NCBI RefSeq assembly: GCF_001995215.1
Contig: NZ_MUXN01000001.1
Coordinates: forward strand, 371,672 to 435,671
Reading direction: 5' to 3'
Length of the DNA: 64,000 nt
Origin: Amycolatopsis azurea DSM 43854
Lineage (GTDB): Bacteria > Actinomycetota > Actinomycetes > Mycobacteriales > Pseudonocardiaceae
Shown: positions 23,438 to 31,464 of the stretch, piece after piece
Numbering within the stretch: the first letter of the stretch is position 1
Layout of the letters: each line of letters begins with the position of its first letter
Translations under genes and position numbers: made by a program
The notes under the pieces: model-generated
The model's input: only the letters and a program-made list of their open reading frames with translations
What the model was told of the DNA's origin: nothing
Databases searched by the model: none

Positions 23438-24937
23438 TTAGGCCTCCAGCGGCCAGGTGTGCACCGGAGTGTCGGTGGCCGACAGCTCCAGGTACCGCCC
23501 GAGCATCCGGTTCAGCGCGGTCTCCCGCTCGGCGCCGCGCTCCTCCATGCGCAGGACGAACTCGCGCTGCCACGCCGCACCGGTCCGCCTGGTGAGACAG
23601 CGCTGCTCGATGACGCCCAGATAGCGCTCTCTCGCCGCATCCGAAACATCCGATCGGCGTAATCCCTCGTGCGCCAGCGGCAACAGGACCCGCAGCACCA
23701 GCTCGTCCGGCGGGATCCAGCCGATGCCCGGCCAGTACAGCTGCGCGTCGAAACCCCGGCGCGCGCCCGCGTACATGTTCTCCTCGGCCGCCTGGAACGA
23801 CATCTGTGTCCACACTGGACGGTCGGCCTCGGCCAGCGCCCGCTGGGCGCCGTAGAAGAAGGCCGCGTTCGCGACCATGTCGACGACGGTCGGGCCCGAG
23901 GGCAGGACGCGGTTCTCCACCCGCAGATGCGGCATGCCGTCGACGACGTCGTAGACCGGCCGGTTCCAGCGCCAGACCGTGCCGTTGTGCATCCGCAGTT
24001 CGGTGAGCTTCGGGGCCTGGCCGGAGTCGAGCGCTTCGATCGGGTCCTCCCGGTCGGTCTCGGGCAGCAGACCGGGGAAGTACCGGACGTTCTCTTCGAA
24101 CAGGTCGAAGATCGACGTGATCCACCGCTCGCCGAACCACACCCTCGGCCGCACGCCCTGGTTCTTCAGTTCTTCCGGCCGGGTGTCCGTGGCCTGCAGG
24201 AACAGCGGGATCCGCGTCTCGTGCCAGAGTGTCTTGCCGAGCAGGAACGGCGAATTCGCGCCGACCGCGATCTGGACCCCGGCCAGCGCCTGCGCCGCGT
24301 TCCAATGCGCCGCGAACTCCTCCGGCGCGACCTGGAGATGGAGCTGGACGGAGGTGCAGGCGGCCTCGGGAAGGATCGATTCGGAGTAACTGCGCAGACG
24401 CTCGGGTTGTCTGCCGGGAAGCGGCGCGCCCTCCATCGAAAGCACCGTGCGCTCACCGCGCGCGGCGAAGATCCGGTCGTTGAGCAGCGAATACCGGGCG
24501 TTGTTGGTGAGCCACTTCTGGTCGAAGTGCTCGTGCCGCAGCGTCGGGAGGATGCCGATCATCGCCAGCGAGGCGCCGGATTCCTCGGCCGTGCGGGCGG
24601 CCGCGCCCAGGTACGCGCGGAGATCTTCCTCCAGCTGGAGCGCGGACTCGCCGGCCAGCGGCCGCGGCGGCACGTTGAGCTCCAGGTTGTGCTGGCCGAG
24701 TTCGGTGGTGAACGACGGATCGTTCAACGCCTCGAGCACCGTCGTGTTCGTCATCGACGGACGCAGCTCGGCGTCCACGAGATTGAGTTCGACTTCCAGC
24801 CCGATGTTCTTGCGAGGGAAGGAAAAGCTCCCGTCGGTGAGCATTCTGGCCAGGGTGTCGAGACAGCGCTGGACCTTTCGGCGGTACCGTCCGCGATCTT
24901 GCGGTTGACAGGGGTCCGCCGAAAGATTCTTACCCAT
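23438..24937 (-). CDS. Glutamate-cysteine ligase family protein (GCS2 type)
   Basis: A 499-residue ATP-dependent carboxylate-amine ligase. Conserved segments are NIGLEVELNLVDAELRPS (Glu ligand region), QHNLELNVPPRPL, SVQLHLQVAPEEF, VGANSPFLLG and HNGTVWRWNRPVYD, then LRVENRVLPSGPT. Family members join Glu and Cys (GshA, EgtA) or make other amide bonds. Actinobacteria use mycothiol, so glutathione synthesis is doubtful, and no egtBCDE genes are adjacent; the product is therefore open. The ATG at 24937 has GAGGAG ten bases before it; the longer frame to 25009 lacks conservation. The divergent TrmH gene begins at 25154, and the ~215-base gap between them holds no further gene. Confidence 0.82.
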   Translation of the reverse strand: MGKNLSADPCQPQDRGRYRRKVQRCLDTLARMLTDGSFSFPRKNIGLEVELNLVDAELRPSMTNTTVLEALNDPSFTTELGQHNLELNVPPRPLAGESALQLEEDLRAYLGAAARTAEESGASLAMIGILPTLRHEHFDQKWLTNNARYSLLNDRIFAARGERTVLSMEGAPLPGRQPERLRSYSESILPEAACTSVQLHLQVAPEEFAAHWNAAQALAGVQIAVGANSPFLLGKTLWHETRIPLFLQATDTRPEELKNQGVRPRVWFGERWITSIFDLFEENVRYFPGLLPETDREDPIEALDSGQAPKLTELRMHNGTVWRWNRPVYDVVDGMPHLRVENRVLPSGPTVVDMVANAAFFYGAQRALAEADRPVWTQMSFQAAEENMYAGARRGFDAQLYWPGIGWIPPDELVLRVLLPLAHEGLRRSDVSDAARERYLGVIEQRCLTRRTGAAWQREFVLRMEERGAERETALNRMLGRYLELSATDTPVHTWPLEA

Positions 24938-25153
24938 GTTCGTCGAGCTCCTCATTGGCCACGCTCCGCGGGATCCAGGCGGGACTGCCAGGCGGCCCAA
25001 CGGTTTCACGCATCGCCGTCGCCCGGCTAGCGGCCAAACTGGTGCTCTCTGTCACTAGGGGTTAACTTACAGCAAAAAACCTCCATTCGTACTACCTGGT
25101 CCTGGACGTTCGGACGCAAAGGGTGCGCGGCAGGCGGATGACACACTCTCCTG

Positions 25154-25969
25154 GTGGCTCAACTGATCACCATCGACGACTCCGGCGACCCGCGGCTCGA
25201 CGATTTCCGCGACTTGTCCACAGCCGATCGGCGACCCGATAGGCCGGGTGGGCGTGGCTTCGTGATCGCCGAAGGCACCGTCGTCGTCGAACGCCTGCTC
25301 AAATCCCGCTATCCGGTCCGTGCCCTGCTCGGAGTGGAACGGCGATTCCGTGAACTGGGCGACGACCTGGACGGCATCGACGTCCCCGGCTACGTGACCT
25401 CGGCCGAGACGATGGCCGACGCGGTCGGATTCCACCTGAATCGCGGGATCCTCGCCGTCGCGGACCGGCCCGTCCCGCCGCCGACGGTCGAAAGCGTCAT
25501 CGACGGCGCGCGGGTGCTCGCGATCCTCGAAGGCGTCGGTGACCACGAGAATCTCGGCTCGCTGTTCCGCAACGCGGCCGCGCTCGGCGTCGACGGGGTC
25601 CTGCTGGGCGCCGGCTGTTCGGACCCGTTGTACCGGCGCAGCGTCCGCGTTTCGATGGGGCATGTGCTGCGCGTCCCGTTCGCCACGTTCGGCTCCTGGC
25701 CCGATGACCTGGAACTGCTGCGGGAACGCGGTTTCCGTATCGCGGCCCTCACTCCTCGTGCGGATTCCGTTTCGCTGCGCCAGTTACGGGATCAAACTCC
25801 GGAGAAGGTCGCGTTGATGCTGGGTGCGGAAGGCCCCGGCCTGACCGGCGAGGCCATCGCCGCCGCGGATGTCGCGGTGCGGATCCCGATGCCGGAAGGC
25901 GTCGATTCGCTGAATGTCGCCACGGCGGGCGCGATCGCGTTCTACGAGACGCGTCCACCGCTATCGTGA
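25154..25969 (+). CDS. TrmH/SpoU family RNA 2'-O-methyltransferase
   Basis: A 271-residue SPOUT enzyme methylating a ribose 2'-hydroxyl in rRNA or tRNA with S-adenosylmethionine. An N-terminal substrate-binding part (FVIAEGTVVVERLLKSRYPVRALLG) precedes the knotted domain with all three motifs: GVGDHENLGSLFRNAAALGVDGVLL, MLGAEGPGLT and VDSLNVATAGAIAFYE. The Asn-Leu-Gly-Ser and Ser-Leu-Asn-Val-Ala blocks make the trefoil knot and cofactor site. The GTG at 25154 is used. It is followed by a DUF2537 gene after 27 bases, the same order as Rv0881-Rv0882 by recollection. The exact RNA target cannot be told. Confidence 0.93.
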   Translation: MAQLITIDDSGDPRLDDFRDLSTADRRPDRPGGRGFVIAEGTVVVERLLKSRYPVRALLGVERRFRELGDDLDGIDVPGYVTSAETMADAVGFHLNRGILAVADRPVPPPTVESVIDGARVLAILEGVGDHENLGSLFRNAAALGVDGVLLGAGCSDPLYRRSVRVSMGHVLRVPFATFGSWPDDLELLRERGFRIAALTPRADSVSLRQLRDQTPEKVALMLGAEGPGLTGEAIAAADVAVRIPMPEGVDSLNVATAGAIAFYETRPPLS

Positions 25970-25996
25970 GCACCCGAGCGATCACGAGGAGAACCC

Positions 25997-26599
25997 ATGG
26001 AATTGCGGATCCGTGAGGGACGCGCGGTGCTGGCCGGGCCGGGCGGCGAAAGCGCGCGCGAGGTGGACCCGCACTCACTCGCGATCGGTTCGGACCTCGC
26101 CCAGGCGCTGCACGAATGGGCGCGTGTCGCGTCGGTCGTCGGCGACTCCGGCACCGAAGCCGTTTCCGTGGTCTCCCAGCGAGGCCGTCAGCTCGCCCAG
26201 CGGGTCGCCGCCACGATGGGCACCTCGGTCCGGTTCGTCGACCCCGTCTCCGGCGAAGGCGTCATCGTCGACCCGCCCACGCCCGCACCCCGCAGTCAAC
26301 TCGCGCGCCGTCTCTTCGGCACGCCGGACCCCGCCGGGGAACCGACGCCGTGGCTGACCGGGCTGACCATCTCCGCGTTCGTCGCGGCCGTGGTCGTCGT
26401 GGCGATGCTGGCACTGGCGAACACCCTCGCGCGCGAGACCAACGGCTGGCTCGCGCTGCTCGCGTCCGCCGTCGTGACCGCCGGGATCACCCCGTCGCTG
26501 TGGCTCGCGCGGCGGGTGCCGATCGTGCGGTGGGCGTCGTTCGGCGCGGCCGCGGGGATCGTGATCGCGTGGATCGGCGTGCTGATCGTCGTCTTCTAG
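25997..26599 (+). CDS. DUF2537 membrane protein
   Basis: A 200-residue protein with a soluble N-terminal half (1-110), starting MELRIREGRAVLAGPGG, and three membrane helices (~117-142, WLTGLTISAFVAAVVVVAML; ~148-168; ~176-199). The size is larger than the short mycobacterial DUF2537 relatives because of the N-terminal domain. GAGGAG precedes the ATG by six bases. It is probably cotranscribed with the methyltransferase. The function is unknown. Its stop overlaps the stop of the convergent YbaB gene by four bases, so no terminator hairpin fits between them. Confidence 0.75.
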   Translation: MELRIREGRAVLAGPGGESAREVDPHSLAIGSDLAQALHEWARVASVVGDSGTEAVSVVSQRGRQLAQRVAATMGTSVRFVDPVSGEGVIVDPPTPAPRSQLARRLFGTPDPAGEPTPWLTGLTISAFVAAVVVVAMLALANTLARETNGWLALLASAVVTAGITPSLWLARRVPIVRWASFGAAAGIVIAWIGVLIVVF

Positions 26600-26955
26600 A
26601 GATCGAAAACGGTGTCGGCCGGCTCGTCGTGCTCCACCTCCGCCGGTGCCGGACGTTTCGGCCGGGGCGCGGGATCACCGGTCAGCGCCCGGTGAATCGT
26701 CGCGGTGATGACCGCGCCGAGCGCGCCCGCGCCCACGCTCATCGCCTTGTCGGTGAGCCGGACCTCGCCGATCACCCCGCCGGGGCCGACGGTCACCGTC
26801 ACCGCCTCGTCGGGCGACGTCACCTCCGTCACCCCGCCCGACGCGGCAAGCCCGGCCAGCGCTTTGACGTTCTCGGCTTTGCGCGCTTCGATCTCGCGCA
26901 ACTGCCAGCGCATTTCCTCGATCAGCTGGGGGTTGCTGAGTTCCGCCATGCTCAT
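26596..26955 (-). CDS. YbaB/EbfC family DNA-binding protein
   Basis: A 119-residue protein of the YbaB nucleoid-associated fold: an N-terminal helix (NPQLIEEMRWQLREIEARKAENVKALAG), then EAVTVTVGPGGVIGEVRLTDKAMS, which is the beta-sheet core, and a helix. A Pro-rich tail follows residue 95. YbaB-like genes of this kind often travel with WXG100/type VII secretion genes in actinobacteria, as here. ATG 26955 overlaps the stop of the upstream gene (ATGA); Met3 is also a possible start. Last gene of the six-gene minus-strand cassette. DNA binding is expected from the family; a specific role is not known. Confidence 0.8.
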   Translation of the reverse strand: MSMAELSNPQLIEEMRWQLREIEARKAENVKALAGLAASGGVTEVTSPDEAVTVTVGPGGVIGEVRLTDKAMSVGAGALGAVITATIHRALTGDPAPRPKRPAPAEVEHDEPADTVFDL

Positions 26956-27578
26956 TTCTCCGTGTCGGCTGGACGAAGGCTGTGTGCCAGGCGAGCGGTC
27001 GCGTCCGCGATCGCGGGCCAGGCCGTCATGGAGTCGGCGGTCACCGCGAGGATCACCAAACCTTCGTCACCGGGCAGTGGAATCTGGTACTCGGCTCTGA
27101 CCTTGAGACGGACCACCTCGGCCGCTTGCCCTGTGACCTCGGGCGGCAGGCGGAATTCGCCGACCTCGATCGCCGCCAGCGCCGGACCGATCGGAAGCCG
27201 CACCGGACGGGCGTCCGCCCGCGGATGATTCCGGCGGTAGACGTCCAGCAACGCGGCCGTCGCCACGTCGCGGTCCACTGTCGACCGTTCTCGCCGGGCA
27301 GCGGACCAGGAGACGGTCCCCAGCGTCAGCGTGGCGATGGATTCCGGCCCCTCACCGACAGCGAACCTTCCGTACAACCGGATGCCGTTGTTCTTCAGAT
27401 AAGGGGTCAGCGACAGCAGGTGATCACTGAACTGCTCGGCACTCGTCCCGGTGGCGGCGCCTACCTTCTGCCCGACCGCCGTCGCGATCCCGGCGTTGGC
27501 TTCGTCGTCGTTCGTCACGGGCATGCCGATGAAGCCGGGCGGCAGGTCCAGGAGCAGACCTGTTTCGGTCGAGGTCAT
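26952..27578 (-). CDS. Hypothetical protein of the WXG cassette
   Basis: A 208-residue soluble protein without signal or membrane segment. It begins TSTETGLLLDLPPGFIGMPVTNDDEANAGIATAVGQ and contains repeated beta-type stretches (LYGRFAVGEGPESIATLTLGTVSW; LVILAVTADSMTAWPAI). I do not recognise its family. It lies three bases after the 27582 gene and overlaps the YbaB gene by four bases, so all are cotranscribed. A chaperone-like role for the neighbouring WXG-type proteins (analogous to EspG) would fit the context, but the sequence does not show the EspG fold. Confidence 0.65.
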   Translation of the reverse strand: MTSTETGLLLDLPPGFIGMPVTNDDEANAGIATAVGQKVGAATGTSAEQFSDHLLSLTPYLKNNGIRLYGRFAVGEGPESIATLTLGTVSWSAARRERSTVDRDVATAALLDVYRRNHPRADARPVRLPIGPALAAIEVGEFRLPPEVTGQAAEVVRLKVRAEYQIPLPGDEGLVILAVTADSMTAWPAIADATARLAHSLRPADTEK

Positions 27579-27581
27579 CGA

Positions 27582-28793
27582 TCAGCTCCAAGCCTTGTCT
27601 TCCGCGCGTTCGCGTCGCCGTTCGGGCTTTTCGTCCGCCTCGATCCCGGCTTCGGTGGCGTTGGCCACCGCGACCGCACCCCACAGGGCGGGCATCCCGG
27701 TGAAGATCGAACTCGCCGCCATGGCGGCTTGGCCCGCGTCCTTCGGCCACCAGTAGTTCTTGAAGTCGTCGATCGGTCCTTCGAAGCCGATACCCGCGAG
27801 CTCGGTGCCTGCGTCGGTCTGAGCCTGCGCGCCGACCAAGCCGAGACCGACGGGCTTGATCCAGGGACTGTTCGGGAACATGGCGCCGAGCGCGGAAGTG
27901 GTCACGCCCGCCACGTCGAACGCGAGCGTCTCCAGTGAGACGTCGGCGCCTGCCGCAGCGGCGGTGAGGTGCCCCGCGGTCGCGACGACCCCGAGGCCGG
28001 TTCCCACGGCCGAGACGACCTCGCCGACAGGCGGTGGAATGAACTCCCCGGCCAGCCCGAGGACGTTTCCGGCGTCTCCCACGACGTCGGAGACTTTCGA
28101 CAGCACCTCGGCGTGGTCCTGGACGAAATCCCAGGCCGCGTCCACGGCGTCGGCGGTCGCGTTCACGAGCTCGGTGACGACCCCGGTGACCGCGTCGACG
28201 ACGTCGTCCAGCAGATCGGGCTCGTCGGGGGCGAGTTCCTTCGCCTTCCGGAGCAGATCCGCGACACGCACGGCGGCCGAAGTGTGCTGTTCGAGCAGGT
28301 TCTTCGCGGTCTCCTGGATCTCCGTGCAGGCGTCGATGGCCGCTTGAAGCTGCCTCCCGGCGTTGTCCAGAAGGCTCTGAGCGATCTGCAAGGACTGCTG
28401 GTCGGTGAAGGTCCGGTTCGTCAGCGCGAAGTCGGGGTTGGCGCGAGCCTGCTCGGCGGCTCGGGCAGCGGCCTTGGCCCGCTGTTCCAGATCGGCCGCT
28501 TGACGTTGCATCTCGCCTAGGTCATGAGCCCAGCCTTCGAGCGCATACGCTGCTTGTGCCATCGAGCGGGCCGCGCCGTCGAGGTACTCGGGCAGCGGCC
28601 CCAACCGCCGGGCGAAGGCCTCGCTGGCCTCGCCGGTCCAGATTCCCTGCTTCGTGACGATCTGGCGCAGCATGGTGTCGGCCTCCGCGAGGTCGCGGCT
28701 GACCGTGCGGTACTTCCCGGCCAGATCACCGACGCCTCCGACGTCGCCGGGAGCCGGGTCGAAGCCCAGCGCGGGGTACTGGTTCCCGGTCAC
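27582..28793 (-). CDS. Putative type VII secreted protein with N-terminal WXG domain
   Basis: A 403-residue protein. Residues ~20-120 form two helices around the turn IWTGEASEAFARRLG (W52-T-G54), typical of the putative T7SS-secreted signal domain. A coiled region follows (to ~190), then an Ala/Gly/Val-rich middle (DVVGDAGNVLGLAGEFIPPPVGEVVSAVG...) and a short charged tail ERRRERAEDKAWS. No known toxin domain is recognised at the C-terminus. The ATG at 28793 overlaps the stop of the upstream small gene. No ESX ATPase or membrane component is encoded in the window, so secretion would rely on a system elsewhere. Confidence 0.68.
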   Translation of the reverse strand: MTGNQYPALGFDPAPGDVGGVGDLAGKYRTVSRDLAEADTMLRQIVTKQGIWTGEASEAFARRLGPLPEYLDGAARSMAQAAYALEGWAHDLGEMQRQAADLEQRAKAAARAAEQARANPDFALTNRTFTDQQSLQIAQSLLDNAGRQLQAAIDACTEIQETAKNLLEQHTSAAVRVADLLRKAKELAPDEPDLLDDVVDAVTGVVTELVNATADAVDAAWDFVQDHAEVLSKVSDVVGDAGNVLGLAGEFIPPPVGEVVSAVGTGLGVVATAGHLTAAAAGADVSLETLAFDVAGVTTSALGAMFPNSPWIKPVGLGLVGAQAQTDAGTELAGIGFEGPIDDFKNYWWPKDAGQAAMAASSIFTGMPALWGAVAVANATEAGIEADEKPERRRERAEDKAWS

Positions 28794-29245
28794 CGGCCAC
28801 CTCCGAGGATGTCCGTGATGCCACCGGTGTAGCCGCCGCCGACCGGACCGCCGTCGTCGAGCGGAAAACGCGGTGACAGGTCGGGGCCACCCCGGCCATC
28901 GGGTTCCGGCGTGCCACCGGCTGACGGGCCGTCGGCCGGATCGGGAATCAGCTCCGCGAGCTTGTTCAGGCCGCCGCCGAACTCTTCTTCCATCTTCTGG
29001 TACTTCTGCTGGGCCGTTTTCAGCCTTGCGGTGACGCCTTCCGCGGCTTCACCCAGCCTTCCGATACCGAATTCCCAGGCCTCTTCGAAGTCCATTCCGG
29101 ATTTCGCGAGATCCTCGTTGCCCAGTGCTCCCCACGCGCCGCCGCCCGAGAGTTTCTTGTTCGCGTCCGCCATCCGGTCGGCGCCGGTTTCCAGATCGCC
29201 GATGAGTTTCCCCAGTTCGGCGATCTTCACCGTGTACCCGGCCAT
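28790..29245 (-). CDS. WXG100-like small protein
   Basis: A 151-residue protein with an ~98-residue helical hairpin: helix 1 (YTVKIAELGKLIGDLETGADRMADANKKL), a Trp-Gly turn (AWGALG, Trp38) and helix 2 (EAAEGVTARLKTAQQKYQKMEEEF). The latter contains Tyr82-x3-Glu86, which fits the type VII export motif YxxxD/E. The turn is WG rather than strict WxG. A Gly/Pro/Asp-rich tail (~100-151) is added. ATG 29245 is preceded by GGGGAGG; the longer frame to 29380 is not conserved. It probably pairs with the 27582 protein as a heterodimer. Confidence 0.72.
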   Translation of the reverse strand: MAGYTVKIAELGKLIGDLETGADRMADANKKLSGGGAWGALGNEDLAKSGMDFEEAWEFGIGRLGEAAEGVTARLKTAQQKYQKMEEEFGGGLNKLAELIPDPADGPSAGGTPEPDGRGGPDLSPRFPLDDGGPVGGGYTGGITDILGGGR

Positions 29246-29277
29246 GCCACCCTCCCCTGTGGATCGCTTTCGAAAGC

Positions 29278-30171
29278 TTAGGGCCGCCCGATCGCCCCGG
29301 GGTCTGACGATCGCCCGTTCGTGAGCGTTCCCCGGACGAAGACGATTTCGCTCTGCCACTCGTATTTGTGCCGGATCCAAGAGGTGTGGAAGTAGCCGAA
29401 ACCGGCGGCCATCTGCGCGACGAGCTCCGGGTCGAGCCCGTAGGCGATGGAGTTGACCTGTACCGCCGGATCACCGGCGGCGAACCGGTTCGCGAGCCAG
29501 CCTGCCCGGGTGGAACGCGGCACCAGGTAATTCCAGAGCGCGCCGGCCACGATCGTGGGAAGCAGCAGCACGGCGCCGAGGTAGAACAACCATTCGTGCG
29601 GGGTCAGGTTGCCGATGAGGATGAGGGCACAACAGAGCAGGCCGGCGACCAAGCCGGTGAACAGAGGGAAGTTCGGCGAGCCGGGGTGGAAGCCGGATCG
29701 GTGGGCGGGAGGGGCGGCGGGGTCACGCCGCACCAGGAGAAGCCGGTCGGCACTGGTCACGAGTTCCCGCGTGACGACCATGCCGTCCTGCTGGACGAGT
29801 TCGGCGACAAACCGGCGGGCCAGGTTCACGTCCCGAAGACTGAGCCAAGCCTCGTTCTTGCCGCGGATCCGTTTGAGCAGGCGGCGTTGCGCGGCCGGAT
29901 CCGGGTTCGGCTGCCAGACGTCGAAGAGCCGTCCTGGAAAGCTGTCCGGCGCGAACTGGAAACTCAGGACATTCGGATCCGGGGGAGGGATTTCGACATA
30001 CCGCCGGTCGGCCGCCATTTGCCGGATCACCTGCGGATCCATCACCCATTCGGTGGGCGAGACGTGCACGAGAGGGCGGCCGTCGAAATGCAGATACCGC
30101 AACGCGCCCAGCCTGCACGCCCAGTCGACGCCCAGAGAGACCGGCTGAATGCCGTTTTGCGACAGGTACAC
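29278..30171 (-). CDS. Two-helix membrane protein of the WXG cassette, paralog 2
   Basis: A 297-residue protein. The first ~170 residues are soluble with HVSPTEWVMDPQVIRQMAADRRYVEIPPP and LSFQFAPDSFPGRLFDVW; then two membrane helices (~169-189 and ~195-215) and a soluble tail (RAGWLANRFAAGDPAVQVNSIAYGLDPELVAQMA...). The layout and blocks match the next gene upstream (30208-31032), so the two are a tandem duplication. It lies 36 bases downstream of that gene and 32 bases before the WXG100-like gene. No named family is known to me; membrane location next to secreted WXG proteins suggests an accessory or immunity-type role, as inference. Confidence 0.65.
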   Translation of the reverse strand: MYLSQNGIQPVSLGVDWACRLGALRYLHFDGRPLVHVSPTEWVMDPQVIRQMAADRRYVEIPPPDPNVLSFQFAPDSFPGRLFDVWQPNPDPAAQRRLLKRIRGKNEAWLSLRDVNLARRFVAELVQQDGMVVTRELVTSADRLLLVRRDPAAPPAHRSGFHPGSPNFPLFTGLVAGLLCCALILIGNLTPHEWLFYLGAVLLLPTIVAGALWNYLVPRSTRAGWLANRFAAGDPAVQVNSIAYGLDPELVAQMAAGFGYFHTSWIRHKYEWQSEIVFVRGTLTNGRSSDPGAIGRP

Positions 30172-30207
30172 CGACGATCACCCTCCCCGGCGCCGAGGGT
30201 AACCGAG

Positions 30208-31032
30208 TCAGACGCGTTTGGAGAACTTCAGGATCGGCCCGCCCGCCTGTGTCGCGGTCTGCGCGTAAAGCACGTAACCGTGATACCCGGCGATCTGCGT
30301 GACCAGTTCCGGCGAGATCTGATAGGACCGCAGCGCGAATTCCACGTGCTGGCTGCCGTCGAATTCCCGCGCGAGCCAGCCGACGCGGGCGGTGCGCGGG
30401 AAGAGACTGGTGGTGAAAGCGGCCGGGATGGCGCCGATGAAAGCCGCCAAGAACAGCAGCGAGGACACCGGGTTCTCGAATTGGTCCGGCGCGCCGACGA
30501 TCATCGCCGCGATGGCGAGGAGCAGGAAGACCGTGACCGGCGCGATGTAGTTCAGCCAGGCATAGCGGAACCGGACCCCGACCGGGGCGGGCAACGGAAG
30601 CCACGGTGCCGACGGATCGCGGCTGAGCAGGAGGATCCGGTCGTTCCGGTCGCTGAAGTCCGCCGCGACACGCAGGCCTTCCGACCCGGCGACTTCCGCG
30701 ACTCGCCGGGCGGAGAGGTTCGCGTGCTTGAGGCTGATCCAGACCCGGTCCGAACCGCTGAGATGGTTGAGCAGCCAGCGTTCCCGGTCCTTGTCCGGCC
30801 GGTCAGGGCCGTCGAACGCGGGCGGCTGCGAGAATTGCCGCGGCGCGAACTGGAAACTCAGGCAGCCCTGGAACATCGACGGGATCTCCACGTAGCCGCG
30901 GTCGTGGGCGATCCCGCGGAGACTCGCCGGGTCGATCTGCCATTGCATCGGCGACACGTGGGCGTACGGCGTCCCGGTGAACACCTCGGAACGCAACCGG
31001 ACCGCGCGGGTGTACCAATCCTGCATGAACAT
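30208..31032 (-). CDS. Two-helix membrane protein of the WXG cassette, paralog 1
   Basis: A 274-residue protein sharing with the 29278 gene the blocks HVSPMQWQIDPASLRGIAHDRGYVEIP, LSFQFAPRQFSQPP, WISLKHANLSARRVAEVA, RNDRILLLSRDPSAP, two membrane helices (~157-177, ~185-207), RVGWLAREFDGSQHVEF and YQISPELVTQIAGYHGY. It is first in the six-gene cassette. ATG 31032 and ATG 31026 are both possible; GGGGGG sits six bases before the second. The divergent MmcQ gene begins at 31060, so promoters overlap in a gap of about 30 bases. Confidence 0.65.
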   Translation of the reverse strand: MFMQDWYTRAVRLRSEVFTGTPYAHVSPMQWQIDPASLRGIAHDRGYVEIPSMFQGCLSFQFAPRQFSQPPAFDGPDRPDKDRERWLLNHLSGSDRVWISLKHANLSARRVAEVAGSEGLRVAADFSDRNDRILLLSRDPSAPWLPLPAPVGVRFRYAWLNYIAPVTVFLLLAIAAMIVGAPDQFENPVSSLLFLAAFIGAIPAAFTTSLFPRTARVGWLAREFDGSQHVEFALRSYQISPELVTQIAGYHGYVLYAQTATQAGGPILKFSKRV

Positions 31033-31059
31033 CCCCCCGGCACGAGGATACTGAGATCC

Positions 31060-31428
31060 ATGGCCGGTGACCCGCTCGTTTCACTCAGACGGCTCTGCCT
31101 CGCGCTGCCGGAAGCCACCGAGCGTCTCAGTCACGGCGAGCCGGCGTGGTTCGTGCGCGGCAAGAAGACGTTCGTCAAGTACGCCGACCACCACCATCAA
31201 GACGACAAGGTCGCCTTCTGGTGCCCGGCGCCGCCCGGCGCGCAGGAGGAACTGGTGGGCGCCGAGCCGGAGCGATTCTTCCGGCCGCCGTACGTCGGGC
31301 ACAGCGGCTGGATCGGGGTCCGGCTGGACGTCGACGTCGACTGGGCCGAGATCGAGCGGATCGTCACCGACGCCTATTGCCTCGTGGCGCCGAAGTACCT
31401 GATCGCGCAGGTCCCCGGACGCACGTAA
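31060..31428 (+). CDS. MmcQ/YjbR family protein
   Basis: A 122-residue small cytoplasmic protein. The family pattern is complete: LRRLCLALPEATERLSHGEPAWFVRGKKTFVKY at the start, KVAFWCPAPPGAQEELV in the middle and PPYVGHSGWIGVRLDVDVDWAEI with a C-terminal YCLVAPKYLI. MmcQ/YjbR folds as a double-wing protein with CyaY-like topology and is often called DNA-binding; its function is unproven. The ATG at 31060 is the only start that fits the conserved N-terminus. Its TAA stop is inside the palindrome that follows. Confidence 0.85.
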   Translation: MAGDPLVSLRRLCLALPEATERLSHGEPAWFVRGKKTFVKYADHHHQDDKVAFWCPAPPGAQEELVGAEPERFFRPPYVGHSGWIGVRLDVDVDWAEIERIVTDAYCLVAPKYLIAQVPGRT

Positions 31429-31460
31429 TGGCCCCTCCACCGGAAGGGGCCATTACGTGC
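31421..31460. terminator. Palindrome with stop codon, convergent mmcQ/sepH
   Basis: GCACGTAATGGCCCCT (31421-31436) pairs perfectly with 31445-31460 around CCACCGGA. The TAA stop of the MmcQ gene (31426-31428) lies in the left arm. It ends four bases before the sepH stop and can serve both genes. Confidence 0.75.
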
Positions 31461-31464
31461 GAAG

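Noticed and set aside
23438..24937. Calling the GCS2 protein glutathione synthesis enzyme gshA or ergothioneine egtA
   Set aside because: The family match does not identify the product, and no gshB or egtBCD genes are adjacent, so no symbol was assigned.
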